Both the position numbers and the translations under genes were made by a program. The notes beneath the pieces are model-generated. The model did not search any database. It was not told the origin of the DNA and saw nothing but the letters and a program-made list of their open reading frames with translations. A stretch of 11,714 bases of DNA. Source: Methanofastidiosum methylothiophilum (GTDB lineage: Archaea; Methanobacteriota_B; Thermococci; Methanofastidiosales; Methanofastidiosaceae). Location: positions 1-11,714 of the forward strand of contig LNJE01000027.1 of the NCBI GenBank assembly GCA_001587635.1, in the 5' to 3' direction. This document shows positions 1 to 6,276 of the stretch, one piece after another. How positions within the stretch are numbered: the stretch's first letter is position 1; every line of letters starts with the position of its first letter.

Positions 1-33
1 AATCAATCTATTTATAAAATTTTCGGTTTTATT

Positions 34-50
34 TGCTTTGTTGNATAATT
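34..50 (+). repeat. Left terminal inverted repeat
   Basis: The sequence TGCTTTGTTGNATAATT is the reverse complement of 516-532 at every called base. Pairing stops at both sides of the repeat: 33 against 533 and 51 against 515 do not match. Confidence 0.75.
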
Positions 51-100
51 GCCCTAAAATGAACCNCAAAGCTTAAACCCCATATAAACCCTATAGATCC

Positions 101-466
101 ATGCCAGGCAAAGGTGACNCCATAAACGAAAAGTATGTCAATATGGGAAAGTTTTGCATNTCTTTTGATTTTTTAAACANTATCTGGGATGAAGAGCTAG
201 CTCTTATGAACAAAGATAAGGTCGGAAGGCCTTATCTTTACCCGGAATCCTTCATCAGATTTGTAGCAACTATAAGGACCGCCTATGGATTACGTTACAG
301 GCAGACCGAAGGCTTCCTTCGGGCCATATCAGAGCATTCGCCTAAGATAAGACCGGCAGACTACACCACCATCTGGNGNAGAACAGCTGCCAAACNATTT
401 GACATGGNACAAAAGGAAGTGATGATGAAGTTTCTACTGTNTGNCCAACTGCAACAGCTAGTGTAA
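101..466 (+). pseudogene. Truncated IS5-like transposase, catalytic core missing
   Basis: The frame encodes about 121 residues. Residues 42-79 carry the N-terminal domain typical of IS5-group transposases, with GRPYLYPESFIRF followed by YGLRYRQTEGFLRAI, and then DYTTIW near residues 87-92. In full-length enzymes this is followed by the DDE catalytic domain, beginning with a D-S-T-G-type motif. Here the frame instead passes straight into a short stretch (KEVMMKFLL, residues 105-113) that resembles the usual C-terminal tail, and then stops. I infer an internal deletion that joined N- and C-terminal parts. Several Ns fall in the frame, so a small frameshift is also possible. The product should be catalytically dead but might still bind the element ends. 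Confidence 0.7.
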
Positions 467-515
467 AGCTAAAGGNAAAGAAAGGGCAAGTTAGAGNTAA
501 GTGTCGTTTGTTTNG

Positions 516-532
516 AATTATTCAACAAAGCA
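516..532 (-). repeat. Right terminal inverted repeat
   Basis: The sequence AATTATTCAACAAAGCA mirrors 34-50. It lies 49 bases beyond the transposase stop codon, as expected for the right end of an insertion sequence. Confidence 0.75.
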
Positions 533-554
533 CTTAATAATGAAAAATTAATGT

Positions 555-1019
555 CTATTTTATCCCCTTGGTAAAATTTTTTAACTTAGTTTCGTAGTTT
601 GCTTTAAGTTCTTTCGTCGTTATTGTTAGCTTCGATATCGGAGTGATTCCAATATAATCCTCCATTTCACCAAATGCTTTAGCATCGCCAGAGCCACCAT
701 AAGTGCAAAAAAATGCAACATTTTTAAACTTACCTTTGTTCTCATTAATGTATACCCTTACAGCAGGGGCCATGAGTGCCGCCCATATTGGGGTTCCAAT
801 AACAACAAGATCATATTTAGCGGGATCTTTAGTTGTTCCTTTAATTGTTGTTAGTTTTTTAGAATGGGCATCTATAGCAGCGATAATCCAACCTAGTGCC
901 CCTTTTCTATTCTTAGAGTCGATTATCTCTTCGTTTTCGCACTTAAGATTTTTAGAAATCTCTTCTGCAATTTTTTTGGTATTTCCTGATCTAGAATAAT
1001 AAACAACAAGTGTTTTCAT
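555..1019 (-). CDS. Flavodoxin family protein
   Basis: This 154-residue cytoplasmic protein has the short-chain flavodoxin layout. A first beta strand (MKTLVVYYS) leads into the phosphate-binding loop SRSGNTKK at residues 9-16, which in the family holds the FMN phosphate. A second flavin-contacting loop, GTPIWAALMAP, lies at 75-85, and a third, FCTYGGSGD, at 104-112. These place it with one-electron carriers or FMN-dependent reductases. The partner and substrate cannot be read from the sequence. The ATG at 1019 has no Shine-Dalgarno site but lies 26 nt below a TATA box, so the mRNA is probably leaderless. It is transcribed alone, toward the insertion-element remnant. Confidence 0.9.
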   Translation of the reverse strand: MKTLVVYYSRSGNTKKIAEEISKNLKCENEEIIDSKNRKGALGWIIAAIDAHSKKLTTIKGTTKDPAKYDLVVIGTPIWAALMAPAVRVYINENKGKFKNVAFFCTYGGSGDAKAFGEMEDYIGITPISKLTITTKELKANYETKLKNFTKGIK

Positions 1020-1040
1020 GATAATGAGTTAACTTAGTAG

Positions 1041-1050
1041 TATATAAATT
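1041..1050 (-). promoter_or_regulatory. TATA box of the flavodoxin gene
   Basis: Read on the minus strand this is AATTTATATA, centred 26 nt upstream of the ATG at 1019. That is the usual distance from an archaeal TATA box to the transcription start, so transcription should begin at or next to the start codon. Confidence 0.6.
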
Positions 1051-1133
1051 TTGTTACAAAGATAAAGAAATGCAAAAATTCTTTTAAAATAAAAATTGAA
1101 GAGGTGAATTCTATAGGAATCTAATAGATAAGT

Positions 1134-1142
1134 CTTATATAT
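1134..1142 (+). promoter_or_regulatory. Possible TATA box upstream of the small acidic ORF
   Basis: CTTATATAT is TATA-like. A start about 25 nt on, near 1164, would give a transcript carrying the 1172-1191 hairpin in its leader. A second candidate box (TAAATACTA, 1171-1179) lies within that hairpin and would instead start transcription close to 1199. The sequence does not decide between them. Confidence 0.35.
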
Positions 1143-1171
1143 CTGTGAAAATACTAATTTTCTGGACAAGT

Positions 1172-1191
1172 AAATACTATGTCTAGTATTT
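1172..1191 (+). promoter_or_regulatory. 8-bp perfect inverted repeat, candidate operator or attenuator
   Basis: AAATACTA and TAGTATTT are perfect complements separated by the loop TGTC, and Ts continue to 1194. If transcribed, this forms a hairpin followed by a U-run, like an attenuator. If transcription starts near 1199, the repeat instead covers the TATA-like TAAATACTA and would be a natural binding site for a dimeric regulator. It ends 7 bases before the ATG at 1199. Confidence 0.45.
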
Positions 1192-1198
1192 TTTGTAA

Positions 1199-1303
1199 AT
1201 GGAGGAGATAACCATAATTGAACCGCAGATTAACTTTCCTGTTGAAGACAGAGATGACGAGCAGCCACTCTACATTCCTGAAGAAGATTATGATGAAGAT
1301 TAA
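1199..1303 (+). CDS. Small acidic protein of unknown function (34 aa, tentative)
   Basis: An ATG at 1199 opens a 34-codon frame that begins MEEITIIEPQINFP and ends in the acidic tail EEDYDED. I do not recognise it. Support for coding comes from a run of GNN codons, the usual coding periodicity, and from the frame being boxed between a candidate promoter and a terminator-like hairpin. The start is uncertain. GGAGGAGAT at 1201-1209 is a strong Shine-Dalgarno sequence that lies inside this frame and would better serve a later start. A TTG at 1218 uses that site but reads a basic frame with many G-ending codons unlike its neighbours. An ATT at 1217 would keep the acidic frame. The ATG may instead be leaderless. 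Confidence 0.4.
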   Translation: MEEITIIEPQINFPVEDRDDEQPLYIPEEDYDED

Positions 1304-1324
1304 ATAAATTAATTAATCTTTTTT
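1298..1324 (+). terminator. Hairpin plus T-run after the small ORF
   Basis: GATTAA (1298-1303) can pair with TTAATC (1313-1318), and six Ts follow directly at 1319-1324. The stem is short and AT-rich, but archaeal termination depends mainly on the T-run. It would separate the small ORF from the methylmalonyl-CoA operon. Confidence 0.45.
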
Positions 1325-1390
1325 AAAATAATTATACTTAAATCCATAACAAATGAGATTTTTACAATAGAGATCAAATAACCGAAAACT

Positions 1391-1426
1391 ATTTTAAGAA
1401 TATATCCTTTTCATAAAAATGGAGGG
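1391..1426 (+). promoter_or_regulatory. Promoter and Shine-Dalgarno site of the methylmalonyl-CoA operon
   Basis: ATTTTAAGAA at 1391-1400 is a plausible TATA box, giving a start near 1420. GGAGGG at 1421-1426 is a strong ribosome-binding site 6 nt before the TTG at 1433. This spacing is what supports the TTG as the true start. The inferred leader is very short, about 13 nt. Confidence 0.5.
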
Positions 1427-1432
1427 CTTCTA

Positions 1433-1831
1433 TTGCCAGAAAGAAAATTAAGGATACTGATAGCAAAACCGGGTCTCGACGGTCATGATAGAGGGGCAAA
1501 AGTAGTCGCTAGGGCGTTAAGAGATGCAGGTATGGAAGTGATATACACGGGATTGAGGCAGACTCCGGAAAGTATTGTAGAAACAGCAATACAAGAAGAC
1601 GTAGATGCAATAGGGCTAAGTATATTATCTGGAGCTCATAATCATCTGTTTAAAAAAGTGATAGAACTTTTAAATAATGAGGGGGCAAATGACATCCCTA
1701 TTTTTGGTGGTGGCATTGTTCCTGAGGAGGATATTCCTTACCTTAAACATATAGGTGTAAAAAAGATATTTGGCCCTGGGACCAATACAGAAGACATTGT
1801 CGCTTATATAAAAGAAATGACAAATAAATAA
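1433..1831 (+). CDS. mcmA2: Methylmalonyl-CoA mutase, B12-binding small subunit
   Basis: This 132-residue protein corresponds to the cobalamin-binding domain found at the C-terminus of bacterial methylmalonyl-CoA mutases. It shows the B12 signature DGHDRG (residues 16-21: Asp16, His18, Gly21), in which the histidine coordinates cobalt from below. SILSG at 63-67 and FGGGIVP at 91-97 line the nucleotide tail pocket. Archaea often encode this domain as a separate subunit that joins a large substrate-binding subunit to interconvert (R)-methylmalonyl-CoA and succinyl-CoA. The large subunit is absent from the window. The start is TTG, supported by GGAGGG 6 nt upstream. It is the first gene of an operon with meaB and the epimerase, which argues for a mutase rather than a methyltransferase corrinoid protein. 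Confidence 0.93.
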   Translation: MPERKLRILIAKPGLDGHDRGAKVVARALRDAGMEVIYTGLRQTPESIVETAIQEDVDAIGLSILSGAHNHLFKKVIELLNNEGANDIPIFGGGIVPEEDIPYLKHIGVKKIFGPGTNTEDIVAYIKEMTNK

Positions 1832-1845
1832 AAAGAGTGCCTAGA

Positions 1846-2802
1846 ATGATCTCCTCTATTGATGAATTGATAAAAAAAATGATATCTGGGGATAAAAGGG
1901 CACTGGGAAAAATTATTACATTAATGGAAGAGAATTCCTCTTCTTCTGCTTATATTATTTCTCAAATTTACGCTCTTACTGGAAAAGCGTATATTGTGGG
2001 TATTACTGGGCCTCCTGGTTCTGGCAAAAGTAGTATTGTAGATAAGTTAGTATCGTGTTATAGAAATGAAAATCTTAAGGTGGGCGTTATAGCTATTGAT
2101 CCTACAAGTCCTTTCACAGGTGGCGCTATTCTCGGTGATAGAATAAGAATGAAAAGCCATTATACCGATAGGGATGTTTTTATTCGAAGTATGGCGACAA
2201 GAGGGAATCTCGGAGGTCTCTCCAGAGCAACAAGTGATGCCATTAAAGCTCTTGATGCATTTGGAAGTGATATAATTATAGTTGAGACAGTTGGTGCTGG
2301 GCAGATAGAAGTTGACATTGTAAAAGTAGCAGATACTGTAATAGTTATTTCTGTGCCTGGTATGGGGGATATTATACAAACATTAAAAGCTGGGATAATG
2401 GAAATAGGAGATATATTTGCAGTGAATAAAGCAGACTTAGATGGTGTAGAAAAGTGCATCTTAGAGATAAAAATGATGTTAGAGCTATCAGAGAATAAAA
2501 ATGGATGGATACACCCTATAGTTAAAACATTTGGAAACAGAGACGACGGTGCTAATGAACTNTACGAAGCTATTAAAAATCATCGTAAGTATCTACTTGA
2601 ATCGGGCCATCATGAAAAAAAGAAGATAATGCGGGGAAAGGCAGATTTAATTAACATNCTTCAAAATCTCTTCATTAAAAATCTTTATGATGTTATTAGT
2701 GAGGANGAAATGGAAGAGTTTGGAAAAAAAATAGCCAATAGAGAAAAAGATCCTTATGNNATAATTGAAGAAATAATTCCTAGATTAAAGAAGTTTTTAT
2801 GA
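1846..2802 (+). CDS. meaB: MeaB/ArgK-type GTPase, methylmalonyl-CoA mutase chaperone
   Basis: MeaB proteins are G3E-family P-loop GTPases that gate cofactor loading into methylmalonyl-CoA mutase and protect it from inactivation. The Walker A motif is GPPGSGKSS, about 55-63 residues from this start. The family block AIDPTSPFTGGAILGDR follows, then the switch-like ETVGAGQ and the guanine-specificity motif NKAD. The C-terminal helical part, needed for dimerisation in the family, is present, and total length (about 318 aa) is normal. I prefer the ATG at 1846, with GAGTG 6 nt ahead. A GTG at 1837 would add three residues but has no ribosome site. The gene begins 14 nt after the B12-subunit stop. 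The old name ArgK (arginine transport kinase) should not be used for function. Confidence 0.93.
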   Translation: MISSIDELIKKMISGDKRALGKIITLMEENSSSSAYIISQIYALTGKAYIVGITGPPGSGKSSIVDKLVSCYRNENLKVGVIAIDPTSPFTGGAILGDRIRMKSHYTDRDVFIRSMATRGNLGGLSRATSDAIKALDAFGSDIIIVETVGAGQIEVDIVKVADTVIVISVPGMGDIIQTLKAGIMEIGDIFAVNKADLDGVEKCILEIKMMLELSENKNGWIHPIVKTFGNRDDGANEXYEAIKNHRKYLLESGHHEKKKIMRGKADLINXLQNLFIKNLYDVISEXEMEEFGKKIANREKDPYXIIEEIIPRLKKFL

Positions 2803-2806
2803 GGTG
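2801..2806 (+). promoter_or_regulatory. Shine-Dalgarno site overlapping the meaB stop codon
   Basis: GAGGTG begins within the meaB stop codon (TGA at 2800-2802) and lies 5 nt before the TTG start of the epimerase. It fixes that start and suggests translational coupling of the two genes. Confidence 0.65.
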
Positions 2807-2811
2807 CTTTT

Positions 2812-3210
2812 TTGATAAAAAAAATAGANCATATAGGCATAGCCGTTAATAATTTAGAAGAGTCTTTGAGTTTCTATGAGGAGGCTCTAGGACTAAAAGT
2901 AAATGGTATAGAAGAGGTTCCTGAGCAAAAAGTTAAAGTTGGATTTTTNGAAATAGGGGAACTCCATTTTGAACTTTTAGAATCGACAGCCCCCGANGGG
3001 CCTGTNGGAAGATTTATTGAAAAAAGAGGNGANGGTATCCATCATATTGCAATATTAGTTGATAATATAGAAAAAACTATACTCACACTTAAAGAAAAAC
3101 AGGTGCAACTCATAGATGAAATGCCAAGAAAAGGGGCCGGAGGATCTAAAATGGCATTTATACATCCTAAAAGTACTCATGGTGTGCTATTAGAGCTATA
3201 TGAGAAATAG
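2812..3210 (+). CDS. mce: Methylmalonyl-CoA epimerase
   Basis: This 132-residue protein of the vicinal-oxygen-chelate fold interconverts (S)- and (R)-methylmalonyl-CoA, the step between propionyl-CoA carboxylase and the mutase. Two repeats of the fold are visible: HIGIAVNNLEESLSFYEEALGL (7-28) and HHIAILVDNIEKTI (77-90). His7, His78 and Glu128 (in LLELYEK) sit where the family has metal ligands, and the central HFELLES strand is typical. KGAGGSKMAFIHPKSTHGVLLE near the C-terminus strongly favours the epimerase over glyoxalase I. Length is standard. The start is TTG, set by GAGGTG 5 nt upstream, and the gene is coupled to meaB. Several Ns lie in the gene but leave the frame open. Confidence 0.93.
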   Translation: MIKKIXHIGIAVNNLEESLSFYEEALGLKVNGIEEVPEQKVKVGFXEIGELHFELLESTAPXGPXGRFIEKRXXGIHHIAILVDNIEKTILTLKEKQVQLIDEMPRKGAGGSKMAFIHPKSTHGVLLELYEK

Positions 3211-3216
3211 TTTTTT
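3211..3216 (+). terminator. T-run after the epimerase gene
   Basis: Six Ts follow the TAG stop directly, which could end the methylmalonyl-CoA operon by the T-run mechanism of archaea. There is no convincing hairpin. The next gene has its own promoter signals just downstream, consistent with a transcript boundary here. Confidence 0.3.
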
Positions 3217-3225
3217 AAATAAAAA

Positions 3226-3270
3226 GATATATATACTGTATATTGGCATTTTATTATATATTAGGAGGAG
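3226..3270 (+). promoter_or_regulatory. TATA box and Shine-Dalgarno site of the bactofilin-like gene
   Basis: GATATATATAC (3226-3236) follows an A-rich stretch that could serve as a BRE, and would start transcription near 3257. AGGAGGAG at 3263-3270 is a strong ribosome-binding site 5 nt before the ATG at 3276. It rejects an in-frame TTG 33 bases further upstream, which lies above the likely transcript start. Confidence 0.55.
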
Positions 3271-3275
3271 AATAT

Positions 3276-4391
3276 ATGGGTCTTTTTGGTGGTGGAAAAG
3301 AAAAAGATGAAAAAATAAATGTCCTTACGCAAAATTTAGACGAAATTGAAAAGGAAAATAGGGCTCTAAAGATGCAACTTAAAGTTTATGAGGAAGAATA
3401 TGAAAATATTGAAATCATAAAAGAAAAATTCGAAAAGATTAGCAGAGAAAATCAGGATTTCATGACTAAGCTAAAGGAAGCTGAAGATAAATACAAAGAA
3501 GTTGAAGAAAGAACTCATGACGTGATAAAGGAAATAAGTGATGAAAGAGACAAGTATAAATCTGAACTTAATAATGAAAGATCCAAAGAAATTATCGAAA
3601 TAAGGCAAAAAGAAGAATTAATCGAAGATGTCCAAAGAGAACTTGAGAGGGTCAAAGCAATTAATGAGGAACTCAACAGGCAAATGGAAGAGACAGAAAG
3701 AGGTAAAGTTATAGTCCTAGACGCTTTTGAAAAAGATATAGAGATAAGTGAAGGGGTAATAGTAAAGGGTGGACTAAAAACTAAAGAAAGCGTGAAAATT
3801 GAAAATGATGCCTTGATAAAAGGAGACATTCTGGCCGGTAAAAATGTCACCCTTGGCGACAGAACAACAGTTCAGGGAGCAGTAAAGTGCGATGGTACAT
3901 TAATAATGGGGGAAGAAGCAGAAGTCAGGGAAGAGATTTTTGCAGGGAATGTCTTTATTTCTAACGGAAGCGTGATACCTGTTTCAATCAAAACTACCGG
4001 GGATGTTAAAGGTGGGGAGAGAATAAGAATTGGTGGCGAATTCATTTCTGGTGGTGACGTATTCTTAGGCGGCGAAACAGTAATCAAAACAAAACTTGAA
4101 GCTATTGGAAACGTAACAATAGGTGAAAACAGTAAAGTAATGAAAGATCTTATCTCAAGTGGAGACGTTATATTAGGTGCAAACAGCGATGCAAAAATTA
4201 TCAAAGCAAAGGGAAACGTTACAATAGGTCACAATTGCAATGTAAATAAAGTTTTTTCAGATGGTTCGGTCACTTTAATGGATGGAACTCATATAAGCGA
4301 AGGAATTGAGTATAGAGGCTCAATAAAGATAGGTGGCGGAGTAACTCTTGAAGGAACGATAAGAACAAAAGATAGAGGAGAAATTTTATAA
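3276..4391 (+). CDS. Coiled-coil protein with bactofilin-like beta-helix domain
   Basis: The 371-residue protein begins with a glycine-rich MGLFGGGK. Residues about 10-142 are almost entirely charged helix with heptad-like spacing (for example LTQNLDEIEKENRALKMQL), predicting a long coiled coil. From about 145 to 365 the chain switches to short strand-turn repeats of the type VTIGENSKVMKDLISSGDVI, alternating small hydrophobics with Gly-Asn/Asp turns. This pattern fits the right-handed beta-helix of bactofilins and other polymer-forming or hexapeptide-like proteins. No signal peptide or membrane span is seen, so it should be cytoplasmic. Bactofilins polymerise without nucleotide and scaffold envelope proteins. 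A structural or scaffold role is inferred here. Acyltransferase activity is unlikely, because no catalytic histidine context of hexapeptide transferases stands out. It stands alone, convergent with the Lon-like protease gene. Confidence 0.75.
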   Translation: MGLFGGGKEKDEKINVLTQNLDEIEKENRALKMQLKVYEEEYENIEIIKEKFEKISRENQDFMTKLKEAEDKYKEVEERTHDVIKEISDERDKYKSELNNERSKEIIEIRQKEELIEDVQRELERVKAINEELNRQMEETERGKVIVLDAFEKDIEISEGVIVKGGLKTKESVKIENDALIKGDILAGKNVTLGDRTTVQGAVKCDGTLIMGEEAEVREEIFAGNVFISNGSVIPVSIKTTGDVKGGERIRIGGEFISGGDVFLGGETVIKTKLEAIGNVTIGENSKVMKDLISSGDVILGANSDAKIIKAKGNVTIGHNCNVNKVFSDGSVTLMDGTHISEGIEYRGSIKIGGGVTLEGTIRTKDRGEIL

Positions 4392-4392
4392 A

Positions 4393-4401
4393 TTTTTTTT
4401 T
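4393..4401 (+). terminator. Nine-T run between convergent genes
   Basis: Nine consecutive Ts start one base after the stop codon of the coiled-coil beta-helix gene. They run into the reversed stop codon of the Lon-like gene at 4400-4402. No stable hairpin precedes them, as is usual for archaeal T-run terminators. Confidence 0.55.
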
Positions 4402-6268
4402 ATCTATAAATCTCCCTTTTCGTATAGAATACTGCTATACCTCCAATTATTAAACCTATCAACAAACCTCCAATAAAATATGCAACATAATTGTAAGATT
4501 TTTTTGCGACAATTGTTGATGTTTTTTCGATCACCGCCCCATCTTGTGGAGTGGATATTTCTTCTATAGGTTCTAGAAATCTCAAGGCAAATGCTACACC
4601 TTTTGCATATTTATAAAGAATGATTGAGTTGATTTTATCTGAATCTTCAAATGTTGAGGCGTATTCATAGTAGCTTTCAGCCATTAAAGGTTCACCGCCT
4701 GCCTTTCTAGCAAGGTATATTGCACCACCAGCTTGTTCTTTTGCTCTTTCAAGTCTTTGCTTAATCACGTCCTCGCCTGAAGACCATAATTCAATAGAAA
4801 CACTAGACCTAACTTTACTATCAATGGCATCAAATATGGCCGCTGCATATTTTCCCTTTTCATATTCATTTTCAGCTGCAGTGAGTAACTCCGAACTTTG
4901 GGTAAGTAATGTGTTTTTACCTATTAGCGTTTGAGCATATATGAGACTAAGTCTCGCATCTTCAATCCTTTGACTTGCATTATATTTTATTTGTGATTCA
5001 TCAATTATACTTTCCCCTTTAGAGTTTTCTTTACTTATATCCATCCATAATTTTGCTGTTTTTGCTCTTTCCAAAGCAAAATCAGCATAATAAACAGCAT
5101 CATAATATTTTTGATTATAGAAATTTTTCCAAGCGTCAGCAATTAGATTTTCTGCTTCAATTGCTCTTTTTTCAGATGCTGCAAGACATTCAAAAGAGGT
5201 GATCCCCCTGATACTTAAGGACTCAGTTGATATAAGCTCATTTGCTTCATCTAATTCTTTTTGAGCAGCTTCTATCTTATTTTTGACTATGTTAGAATCT
5301 TTATTTACCAAAACATCAATTGAATCACTAATATAGTTTAACTGAATCTTGGCATTGAAAGTATTACTCATAGCACTGTAATACCTTTTCTTAGAAAGAT
5401 TATTTTTTGCAGTATCGATGTTTGAATTTGCCCGTTTCAAAAATTCATTAAAAGTCTGGTATTCTCTATAGCCAATAGTTTCGGAATCTAATTTATGGCT
5501 TGTATTTTTAGAAAGTTTTTCAACTACAACAAATTCAGAAAGCGCTTTTTCTTTTATGAAGTCAGTGTTAACTATAACTTTTGAGGGTGGTTTTTCTTCC
5601 TTTATTTTATATCCTGTAAAATACCAAAGAGCATCAATTGCATCATCAACTTCTATAACTGTAATCCCCCATCGGCTCTTCGCATGCTCAATCACATTAA
5701 CAGTGTCAATTTTTCCTTCTTCAATTATTTGGATAACTGATTGCCCACTTGGTATAAGAAATACTTTTATCCCTTTTGCATTTGCGCCCATTATCTTTTC
5801 TAGTATACCCCCAACAGGGCCTACAGTACCATCGGGATTAATCATCCCCGTCATCATTACATGTGGGTCTATGTCAAGTTTTTTGATTGAGGCGATTGTA
5901 GCTATAGTAAGCGCAGCCCCGGCAGAAGGTCCGCCTATTACTGGAGAATCTGCCCTAATGGTATAAAAATAATCATATCTAGAATGTGGTACCTTCAATA
6001 TATCTGATGCAACAACTGAAGCAAATCTGCATGAAGCTTGTGTATCAAGTTCGGATAAGGGCCAAGTATCAACAAAAACTCTTCCACTTCCGGGCTTTGT
6101 AAAAACAGTAGCATCAAAAACGGCGCCTTCAAGGCCAGACTCTACTCTCTTGACTGCAGGCACCTTAATTGTAATAGATTTTCCATCTTCATTTTGGGAT
6201 AATAAAGCTGGTAAAAAACCAGTAAATAAGATACTAAGCAAAAAAATTGCCAATATTTTTTTATTCAT
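4400..6268 (-). CDS. Membrane-anchored secreted Lon-like (S16 family) serine protease
   Basis: The 622-residue protein opens with a signal peptide (MNKKILAIFLLSILFTGFLPALL) and ends with one membrane span at about 594-614, followed by basic TKREIYR. The bulk is therefore predicted to lie outside the membrane. Residues about 30-220 form a Lon-type proteolytic domain: IGGPSAGAAL carries the nucleophile Ser115, and GTVGPVGGILEKIMGA carries the general base Lys158, the Ser-Lys dyad of S16 peptidases. There is no AAA+ module, unlike true Lon. This matches the archaeal predicted-protease group COG1750. Residues about 250-590 are helical hairpins rich in AxxxYxxxxY patterns, perhaps a substrate or partner platform. 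AGGTG overlaps the upstream stop codon and sets the ATG. It is co-transcribed with the membrane protein upstream. Confidence 0.88.
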   Translation of the reverse strand: MNKKILAIFLLSILFTGFLPALLSQNEDGKSITIKVPAVKRVESGLEGAVFDATVFTKPGSGRVFVDTWPLSELDTQASCRFASVVASDILKVPHSRYDYFYTIRADSPVIGGPSAGAALTIATIASIKKLDIDPHVMMTGMINPDGTVGPVGGILEKIMGANAKGIKVFLIPSGQSVIQIIEEGKIDTVNVIEHAKSRWGITVIEVDDAIDALWYFTGYKIKEEKPPSKVIVNTDFIKEKALSEFVVVEKLSKNTSHKLDSETIGYREYQTFNEFLKRANSNIDTAKNNLSKKRYYSAMSNTFNAKIQLNYISDSIDVLVNKDSNIVKNKIEAAQKELDEANELISTESLSIRGITSFECLAASEKRAIEAENLIADAWKNFYNQKYYDAVYYADFALERAKTAKLWMDISKENSKGESIIDESQIKYNASQRIEDARLSLIYAQTLIGKNTLLTQSSELLTAAENEYEKGKYAAAIFDAIDSKVRSSVSIELWSSGEDVIKQRLERAKEQAGGAIYLARKAGGEPLMAESYYEYASTFEDSDKINSIILYKYAKGVAFALRFLEPIEEISTPQDGAVIEKTSTIVAKKSYNYVAYFIGGLLIGLIIGGIAVFYTKREIYR

Positions 6269-6276
6269 TGAAACAC

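Larger units (their letters stand above)
34..532 (+). mobile_element. Defective IS5-like element (MITE-like, 499 bp) with intact terminal inverted repeats
   Basis: Two 17-base sequences, at 34-50 and 516-532, are exact reverse complements apart from one N, and they enclose a shortened transposase reading frame. Autonomous elements of this type are usually over 1 kb, so this 499-base copy has probably lost its middle while keeping both ends. Such a copy could still be moved in trans by an intact relative elsewhere in the genome. No direct target duplication is evident in the flanking bases. The left flank runs to the window edge, so an older or larger boundary cannot be excluded. Confidence 0.72.

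Noticed and set aside
22..45. Target-site duplication of the insertion element
   Set aside because: Bases just outside the two inverted repeats (ending TTATT on the left, beginning CTTAAT on the right) do not form a direct repeat.
703..999. Plus-strand open frame of about 98 codons inside the flavodoxin gene
   Set aside because: It lies wholly antisense to a clear flavodoxin and its translation has no recognisable motif. It is a shadow of the real gene.
1179..1211. Ten-codon upstream ORF that ends inside the ribosome site before the small acidic ORF
   Set aside because: It is too short to support, and its ATG lies inside the inverted repeat. Its existence depends on which promoter is used.
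2047..2459. Minus-strand open frames inside meaB
   Set aside because: They oppose conserved GTPase motifs and encode compositionally odd products with no support.
5556..5966. Plus-strand open frame of about 136 codons inside the Lon-like protease gene
   Set aside because: It is antisense to the conserved protease domain with the Ser-Lys dyad and has no ribosome site. Length alone does not support it.
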